This document shows, piece by piece, positions 45,845 through 51,319 of a stretch of 51,319 nucleotides of DNA. The notes beneath the pieces were generated by a model. It was not told where the DNA came from. It made no database searches and was given only the letters and a program-made list of their open reading frames with translations. Position 1 is the first letter of the stretch, and the number at the start of each line of letters is the position of its first letter. Location of the stretch: contig JAGWAJ010000014.1 of NCBI GenBank assembly GCA_021296475.1, positions 16,384 through 67,702 of the forward strand, given 5' to 3'. A program made the translations under genes and the position numbers. This DNA is from Acidobacteriota bacterium. Its GTDB lineage: Bacteria; Acidobacteriota; Vicinamibacteria; Vicinamibacterales; UBA8438.

Positions 45845-46525
45845 TCAGAACGCGCGCTCGTAGCGCCAGCCGGAGCGCACCATCCAGAGGCGGTGGCGCG
45901 GTCCTTCGCGGTCCAGGCAGGCGTCGGCGTAGGCCACGTCCTGGTGGTACAGGGCGACCACGCCGTCGTCGACGTCGATCAGCCGGCCCAGCAGGCGCTC
46001 CTCGGGCCAGCCGGCCACCGCGGCCAGCGCGCCGTCGACGTCGGCGAAGCCGGCGAGGCGGGTGGTGAGGGCGAAGGTGGGCGCCGCGAGCTTGATCTCG
46101 CGGGCGCGCTGGCGCTCGAGCGCGTCGGCCGGCCGCAGCCAGCGGTGGTCGAGGATCTCCGTGCCGTCGATCTGGACCGCTCCGGCGGTCGCCGGAGCGA
46201 CGAAGAACCACGTGGCAAAGCGGATGGGGCTGGTCTCCGGCGTCGTCCAGTGGACGGCGAAGGCCAGGCTCGCGGCGGGCACGCGGAGCCCCGCCTCCTC
46301 GTGCGCCTCCCGCACCGCGGCTCGCCGGGCTGCGGCCGCCTCGTCGTCGTCCGTGTCGGCGCGGTCGGCCGCATCGATCCGCCCACCCGGAAACACCCAG
46401 TAGTCGCCGTGGAAGGCGAGCGATGGGTTGCGGCGCAGGTAGAGGATCTCCGGCCCGCCGGGGGCCGGGCGGAGAAGGACGACCGACGCAGCCGGCCGCG
46501 GGGTCACGACTTCGCGCTCACTCAC
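45845..46525 (-). CDS. Nudix hydrolase, acyl-CoA-diphosphatase-like subtype
   Basis: 226 residues from a GTG at 46525. The Nudix signature is GGRIDAADRA...REAHEEAGL, with a longer spacer than the standard 23-residue box; this enlarged form is seen in the NUDT19-like group that cleaves CoA derivatives. FHGDYWVFPGG is the entry motif. The catalytic Glu residues of REAHEEAG are intact. Its partner or substrate is not evident from neighbours. Confidence 0.85.
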   Translation of the reverse strand: MSEREVVTPRPAASVVLLRPAPGGPEILYLRRNPSLAFHGDYWVFPGGRIDAADRADTDDDEAAAARRAAVREAHEEAGLRVPAASLAFAVHWTTPETSPIRFATWFFVAPATAGAVQIDGTEILDHRWLRPADALERQRAREIKLAAPTFALTTRLAGFADVDGALAAVAGWPEERLLGRLIDVDDGVVALYHQDVAYADACLDREGPRHRLWMVRSGWRYERAF

Positions 46526-46802
46526 GGGGCCAGTGTACTCTCCGTGGTCGCGGGTCCGCCCGAGCTCCCCTGCCGTGCCGACCGCAATCGGTCGGTCGCC
46601 GCCGCGCGGAGTGTCGCCCGCGTCCGCCGCGAGGTATCCGGTAGAGCCCAAGCCGGGCGGTCCGAGGGCGGGCTCCCGGCCGCCGCGCCGTCCAGGATCG
46701 CTTGCCTGCGCGTTGTAGGCTGGAGGCCGACTTCGCGCGCGCGTCGTTGCACCGGCGTCCCGCACACCCACGACCCAGGTCCCCTTCCGAATACCCCGGC
46801 CC

Positions 46803-47534
46803 ATGTTCCCGCTCGACATCACCTGGCTCGAGATCGCGCTGATCGGACTCATCGTGCTCGTCGGGTCGACCCTGCAGGGGTCGGTCGGGTTCGGGATGGG
46901 GCTGCTCGCCTCGCCGCTGCTGATCCTGATCGACCCGCGCTTCGTACCGGGTCCCATTCTTCTGTCGACGCTGGTGCTGGTGTCGCTGCTCACGCTCCGG
47001 GAGCGCCACGCGATCGACCTCCACGGCATCGGTTGGGCGATGGTGGGCCGCGTGGGGGGCACGGCGGCGGCCGGACTTGTGCTCGTGGCGCTGCCCGGCG
47101 ACCGGCTCGTGCTGCTCTTCGGCTTCCTGGTCCTCGCCGCGGTCGCCATGAGCCTCTCGCGAGTGCGGCTGGCGCCGGTCCGGCCCGTGCTCGTCGCCGC
47201 GGGCCTCATCTCCGGGGTCCTGGGCACGATCGCATCCATCGGGGGGCCGCCGATAGCGCTCGTCTACCAGAACGAATCCGGGGCGAGGATCCGCAGCACC
47301 ATGTCCGGCTTCTTCATCGCGGGGACGATTCTCTCGCTCGCCGCGCTCCGGGGGGTCGGGCGCTTCGGGCTGTACGAGGTCCGCCTGGCGCTGCTGATGC
47401 TGCCGGCGCTGCTGGCCGGCTACGTGCTGTCGGGCTGGACCGTGGGCGTCGTCGACCGGGGCTATACGCGAAGGGCGGTGCTGGCGGTCTCCGGCGCCAG
47501 CGGGGTCGTCATCGTGATCCGTCAGCTCTTCTGA
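46803..47534 (+). CDS. TauE/SafE family sulfite/organosulfur exporter-like permease
   Basis: Inner-membrane protein of 243 residues with about eight hydrophobic segments. The first has GSVGFGMGLLASPLL and the middle GVLGTIASIGGPPIAL, the two family motifs. Members export sulfite, taurine-derived sulfoacetate or other anions. The tandem repeat array at 47541-47720 follows immediately, separating it from the convergent TPR gene. Confidence 0.88.
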   Translation: MFPLDITWLEIALIGLIVLVGSTLQGSVGFGMGLLASPLLILIDPRFVPGPILLSTLVLVSLLTLRERHAIDLHGIGWAMVGRVGGTAAAGLVLVALPGDRLVLLFGFLVLAAVAMSLSRVRLAPVRPVLVAAGLISGVLGTIASIGGPPIALVYQNESGARIRSTMSGFFIAGTILSLAALRGVGRFGLYEVRLALLMLPALLAGYVLSGWTVGVVDRGYTRRAVLAVSGASGVVIVIRQLF

Positions 47535-47540
47535 GCGCGC

Positions 47541-47720
47541 GCGCCCGTCAGGGGCGCGCAAGGAGTCTGCGGCCGCCGAAAGTTGCGATGGCGGGGAACG
47601 GGTCCCGCGCAGACTCCCAACGCGCCCGTCAGGGGCGCGCAAGGAGTCTGCGCCGCCGAAAGTTGCGATGGCGGGAACGGGTCCCGCGCAGACTCCCAAC
47701 GCGCCCGTCAGGGCGCGCGA
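47541..47720. repeat. Tandem 81-bp hairpin element between convergent genes
   Basis: Two units of 81 bp (GGAGTCTGCG arms start at 47562 and 47643) separated and flanked by three copies of GCGCCCGTCAGG(G)GCGCGC, itself a small hairpin. In unit 2 the outer stem is GGAGTCTGCGC/GCGCAGACTCC (47643-47653 and 47686-47696); inside it CGCC/GGCG and GGA/TCC can also pair, giving a possible three-way shape. The outer arms match those of the dispersed repeats at 25 and 25879. It could terminate both transcripts; no T-run is present. Confidence 0.75.
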
Positions 47721-49361
47721 TCAGGGCAGCTCGTCCGCGGCCCACGGCAGCGGGGCGGGCTCCCCGCGCTCGTAACGTCGCAGGTTCTCGCCAAGGCGCT
47801 CTACGGCCACCGCCTCGCCGCCCGCCTGCAACGCCGTGCTCCGGACGTCGCGCTGCACGGCAGCGGCCGTGGAGAACTGCCCGACCGCGGCGAGGGCCAT
47901 GGCGTACGTCTCGCCGACCGCGAGGCTTTCGTCCCGGTTGTCCTGCCGCTCCTCGAGGAGCGACTCGGCCAGCGCCAGCGCCTGCCGGACGTCCCGGACC
48001 CCGCGGTCGGGCGCGGCGGCGAGCAGGCGGGCGAGGGCGCGCGTGAAACGGCTGTCGTCCGGGAATGCGCGCCGTGCGTCGCGCAGGCGCGCCTCGGCGT
48101 CGGCGTACCGCTCGACGAGCGCGAGCGCCATCGCGGAGCCGAGCGTCGCCGCAGCGTCCAGGGGCGCCAGCGCCAGCGCCGCCGCGTACTCCGCCTGCGC
48201 CTCCTCCGCCCGCCCGGCCATCGCCAGCAGGCGGGCGAGCGCGACGCGCGCCCTGAGGTAGCCCGGCTTGCGCTCCAGCACGATTCGGAGTCGCTCGATG
48301 GCGTCGTCGAGGCGGTCGGTCTGGGCCAGAATTATCGCCAGGTTGAAGTGCGCTTCCGAGTACTCGGGGGTGGTCTCGATGATCCGTTCGAACGCCTCCT
48401 CCGCGCCGGTAGCGTCCCCCATGCGCCAGAGCGCCGTGCCCAGTCGGTGGCGCAGGTTGGCGCGGTTGGGCGACAGGGCCAGCGCGCGGTCGAAGAAGTC
48501 GGCCGCGGCGGCCCAGTTGCCGGCCGCCAGCGCTTCGCCGCCCCGGAAGTCGAGCAGCAGGGCGCTCTCGAAGCGCTGTTCGATCTCCCGCAGCACCGGG
48601 TCGTCGGGCCGCGGCTCGATGTCTCCCTGCCGGGCGAGGTGCGCCTGCGCCCGATCCGCGTCGCCCTGGCGCCGGTAGGCCATGGCGAGCGGGTAGTGGA
48701 TGGCGTTCGCGTCCGGGGCGAGGGCCAGGGCTTCCTCCAGCGCGTTCACCGCCGCGGCGTCGTCGGCAAGGGCCAGTGCGGTGCGCCCCGCGCCGTACCA
48801 GGCGGCCGCCGAGCCGCGATCGATAACCAGCGCCCGCTCGAAGAGCGGTGCGGCGGCCTGCGGACGGCCGAGCGCCAGGTACACCTCGCCCAGGCGGACG
48901 AGCGTGGCGAGGGCGCGCGGATCGATCTCGGCCGCGTGCTCCAGGAAGGTCACGGCGTCGTCGAGCGGGCCCTGGTTGCGGTACAGGTGACCGAGCAGGT
49001 GGGCCCAGCGCCACTCCCCAGGAGCCAGCGTCTGGGCGTTGCGATAGTAGGCCTCGGCCGTTTCGAGCTCGCGGGCGGCCAGCAGCAGGTCGCCCATCCC
49101 CCCGTAGGCGGCGGCGAGATCGCCGGCGGTCGCCCCGTTGCTCCCCACGGTCCGGACGAGCGCGTCGTAGCGCTCGCGCATCTGCTCGGATGCCGCCTCG
49201 CCCATGGCGGCGAAGTCGGGTCGGATGACGGGCCGGAGCCCCAGCCCGTCGGGTGGGGCGAGCCTCGTGGGCCCGTCCCCGGCCGCGGGGCCGCCGGACC
49301 CCGCGCAGGATGCGGCGAGGAGGGCCGCGAGGGTGGCTGACGCCAGGCGGCGGCCCGTCAT
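47721..49361 (-). CDS. TPR-repeat lipoprotein
   Basis: 546 residues with a lipobox LAAS-Cys19, so probably anchored in the envelope. At least nine tetratricopeptide repeats follow, e.g. ALATLVRLGEVYLALGRPQAAAPLFERAL and ANLRHRLGTALWRMG blocks, including acidic WRWAHLLGHLYRNQG. TPR arrays bind protein partners. The ATG at 49361 overlaps the stop of the CRTAC1-like gene (ATGA), so the two lipoproteins are coupled and likely act together. Confidence 0.88.
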   Translation of the reverse strand: MTGRRLASATLAALLAASCAGSGGPAAGDGPTRLAPPDGLGLRPVIRPDFAAMGEAASEQMRERYDALVRTVGSNGATAGDLAAAYGGMGDLLLAARELETAEAYYRNAQTLAPGEWRWAHLLGHLYRNQGPLDDAVTFLEHAAEIDPRALATLVRLGEVYLALGRPQAAAPLFERALVIDRGSAAAWYGAGRTALALADDAAAVNALEEALALAPDANAIHYPLAMAYRRQGDADRAQAHLARQGDIEPRPDDPVLREIEQRFESALLLDFRGGEALAAGNWAAAADFFDRALALSPNRANLRHRLGTALWRMGDATGAEEAFERIIETTPEYSEAHFNLAIILAQTDRLDDAIERLRIVLERKPGYLRARVALARLLAMAGRAEEAQAEYAAALALAPLDAAATLGSAMALALVERYADAEARLRDARRAFPDDSRFTRALARLLAAAPDRGVRDVRQALALAESLLEERQDNRDESLAVGETYAMALAAVGQFSTAAAVQRDVRSTALQAGGEAVAVERLGENLRRYERGEPAPLPWAADELP

Positions 49362-51181
49362 CGGGATCGTCCCTCGCCCTGCACCAGCGTGGTCCACCGG
49401 TCGAGCGCGACCTCCGCCCACTCCTCCGTGCTGCCGTCCGGCCAGTGGACGCGCACCGTCGGCGCCGCGGTCGAGCCCCCAAGCCCGACGAGCACCCGCG
49501 GATCGCTGGCCGAGGCGTAGCTCCCGTCGGCGCGCACCCGGCGCCGCAGAGTGATCTCGCCATCCCGCAGGATCTCGACGCGCGCCCCCAGCATGTCGCG
49601 TCCGGTCGCCGCGGCCGGCGCCCCGGCAAGGGCGGCGGGCGCCTGGCCGACAACCCGCAGGCCCAGCCAGTGGGCGCGGTTGCCGACGGTGTTCAGGAGC
49701 AGGCGGACCCGCCCGTTGAGATTGCCGAGCAGCGCGTCCGCGTCTCCGTCGTTGTCGACGTCGCCGAACGCGGCGCCGCGGCTCACCTCCACCAGGGCCA
49801 GCGCGGCGCCGGCCGCGTCGGTGGCGTCCTCGAAGCGGCCGTCGCCGGTGTTCCGCAGCAGCAGGTTGCGTTCCTCGAACGGCATCGGGTGGTCGGGTCG
49901 TCCGGGCTTGGCGTCGAGCGCACCGTGCGCCAGCAGGAGGTCGAGCCACCCGTCGTTGTCGACATCGATCCAGGAGGTGCCCCAGCCGGTGTAGCCGAGG
50001 CTCAGCCCGTGCACGCGCGAGGCGGCGCTCCCGTCCTCGAACATCCCGGACCCGTCGTTGACGTACAGGTTGTGCCCCTCGGTGGGCAGGTGCGTCATGA
50101 ACAGGTCCTCGTCGCCGTCGTTGTCGAAGTCGCCGGCGTCCACGCCCATGCTGGCTTCCGGCTTGCCGTCCTCGCTGAGCGCGGCCCCGCTCATCAGGCC
50201 CAGGTTGCCGAACGTGCCGTCGCCCCGGTTCATCCACAGCAGGTTGTCGCGGCCGTCGTTGGCGACGTAGATGTCCATCCAGCCGTCGCTGTCGAAGTCC
50301 GCCGTCGACACGCCGAGGGCCGGCCCGAACGGCTCGGTCACGACGAAGGCGGCGGCCGTGACGTCCTCGAACGTCCCGTCGCCGCGGTTGCGAAACAGGC
50401 GATCCGTTTCCGGCTCGAAGTGCTCGGGGCCGCAGTGGCTCCGGCGGTCCGACAGCACGGTGCAGATTCGCTCGCCGCTGAAGTCGTAGTACACGTAGTT
50501 GCCGACGTAGAGGTCCAGCCAGCCGTCGCGGTCCACGTCGACGAACGACGCCGAGACGCCCCAGCCCGCGTCGTCCGCACCGCTCGCGGCCGAAATGTCG
50601 CTGAACGTCCCGTCGCCGTTGTTGCGGTACAGGCGGTTCGGGCCGAGGAAGGTCAGGTAGAGGTCGACCCAGCCGTCGTTGTCGACGTCTCCCGCCGCCA
50701 CGCCCATGCCGTGGCCGCGCGCGTCGAGGCCGCTTGCGTCCGTCACGTCGGTGAAGCGCAGCGTCCGCGTCCCGTCGGCCGCCACCTCGAGATCGTTGCG
50801 GTACAGCCGGCCCCGGAGCGGGAGCGGCCCGACCGGCTCGAACAGTGCGTCCTCGAGGGTCTTGCCCTCGCCCATCATCTGGCCCTGAACGAAGTAGGCG
50901 TCGAGGTCGCCGTCGTTGTCGTAGTCGACGAGGCCGACGCCGGCCGGCATGATCTCGGGGAAGTAGTACTCCCCGGACATGCCGTTGAAGTGCACGAAGT
51001 CGAGCCCCGCCGCGGCCGCCCGGTCGACGAACCAGTCGTTCGCGCCCTCGGCCGGGGCGGGGGCGAGTGAATCGGCCGCCTCGGCCGCCGGCGGCGGCGC
51101 TTCCGAGCCGCAGGCGGCCAGCCCGGCGGCGAGGCTGAGGGTGGAGATTGCGATCGCGCGGCGCGGATCGATGATGCGCAT
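49358..51181 (-). CDS. CRTAC1-like FG-GAP/VCBS repeat lipoprotein
   Basis: 607 residues with a lipobox (LAAC, Cys24). About seven FG-GAP/VCBS repeats carry calcium-binding D-x-D-x-D-G-x-x-D loops, e.g. DYDNDGDLDAYF, DVDNDGWVDLYL, DFDSDGWMDIYV and DVDNDGDADALL. The C-terminus (VRVHWPDGSTEEW) is the ASPIC/UnbV domain. Such proteins form extracellular beta-propellers for adhesion or scaffolding in Acidobacteria and Planctomycetes. The start is ATG 51181; its upstream region runs off the window. Confidence 0.92.
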   Translation of the reverse strand: MRIIDPRRAIAISTLSLAAGLAACGSEAPPPAAEAADSLAPAPAEGANDWFVDRAAAAGLDFVHFNGMSGEYYFPEIMPAGVGLVDYDNDGDLDAYFVQGQMMGEGKTLEDALFEPVGPLPLRGRLYRNDLEVAADGTRTLRFTDVTDASGLDARGHGMGVAAGDVDNDGWVDLYLTFLGPNRLYRNNGDGTFSDISAASGADDAGWGVSASFVDVDRDGWLDLYVGNYVYYDFSGERICTVLSDRRSHCGPEHFEPETDRLFRNRGDGTFEDVTAAAFVVTEPFGPALGVSTADFDSDGWMDIYVANDGRDNLLWMNRGDGTFGNLGLMSGAALSEDGKPEASMGVDAGDFDNDGDEDLFMTHLPTEGHNLYVNDGSGMFEDGSAASRVHGLSLGYTGWGTSWIDVDNDGWLDLLLAHGALDAKPGRPDHPMPFEERNLLLRNTGDGRFEDATDAAGAALALVEVSRGAAFGDVDNDGDADALLGNLNGRVRLLLNTVGNRAHWLGLRVVGQAPAALAGAPAAATGRDMLGARVEILRDGEITLRRRVRADGSYASASDPRVLVGLGGSTAAPTVRVHWPDGSTEEWAEVALDRWTTLVQGEGRSR

Positions 51182-51319
51182 GGTGCAGTGCTACCGAGTC
51201 CCGAGGCCGACGTGGTCCACAACGGAACGAACCGAGAAGCGCTACGGCACGGACGCGTTCGACGATGAGACTGACGCGCTCCGTCGTCGAGATCGACGTG
51301 TTCCACGGCGAGACTGACG

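Noticed and set aside
47541-47720. Tandem 81-bp units as a CRISPR array
   Set aside because: Units are identical along their length except single-base changes; no variable spacers and no cas genes.

Overview
The window is GC-rich DNA with tightly packed genes. It looks like an uncultured acidobacterium, probably of the Vicinamibacteria type. Reasons are the DUF1552/DUF1592 pair, a CRTAC1-like FG-GAP lipoprotein, many secreted proteins of unknown function with AXAQ-type signal cleavage sites, a PQQ-type propeller, Uma2 nucleases, and an EgtB/EgtD pair without egtA or egtC nearby. No 16S gene or other phylogenetic marker confirms this.

Layout. 0.2-6 kb (minus): the protein quality-control run tig > clpP > clpX > lon, preceded by a tRNA-Leu(UAG). 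6.2-9.7 kb (plus): ergothioneine genes egtB-egtD, coupled to an AI-2E-family membrane protein. 9.7-12.7 kb (minus): a TerB-like protein and an OpuC-type osmoprotectant importer with permease and binding protein fused. 12.8-18.3 kb: a DUF1592 c-type cytochrome and a Tat-exported DUF1552 protein, with a divergent secreted ankyrin protein.

18.3-26 kb is an accessory stretch rich in nuclease-like genes: an ABC/AAA ATPase broken by three apparent frameshifts and overlapping a PD-(D/E)XK-like partner, two Uma2 paralogues either side of a serine hydrolase, an HNH endonuclease, and a DUF429-like gene with a probable frameshift. 26-31 kb: a small exported protein, a peroxiredoxin whose peroxidatic position is an in-frame UGA followed by a SECIS-like hairpin (the most striking finding), a sugar-dehydrogenase/carboxymuconolactone-decarboxylase fusion, a HEAT-repeat protein and a possible coding remnant.

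31-47.5 kb is ordinary metabolism and envelope: acyl-CoA synthetase, PQQ propeller, Na+(K+)/H+ antiporter, methyltransferase, carboxylesterase, several exported unknowns, MFS transporter, dienelactone hydrolase, chorismate synthase, crotonase, Nudix hydrolase and TauE/SafE permease. 47.7-51.2 kb holds two coupled lipoproteins, CRTAC1-like then TPR.

A family of inverted repeats with the arms GGAGTCTGC/GCAGACTCC occurs at 25-61, 25879-25915 and twice in tandem at 47.56-47.70 kb. Two of these hairpins differ by a compensatory base-pair change. The reading-frame breaks cluster in the 18.7-25.9 kb accessory region and could be genuine decay or assembly indels. The intergenic stretches at 12660-12814, 19907-20195, 24106-24279, 26455-26626, 46526-46802 and 51182-51319 contain nothing I can support.
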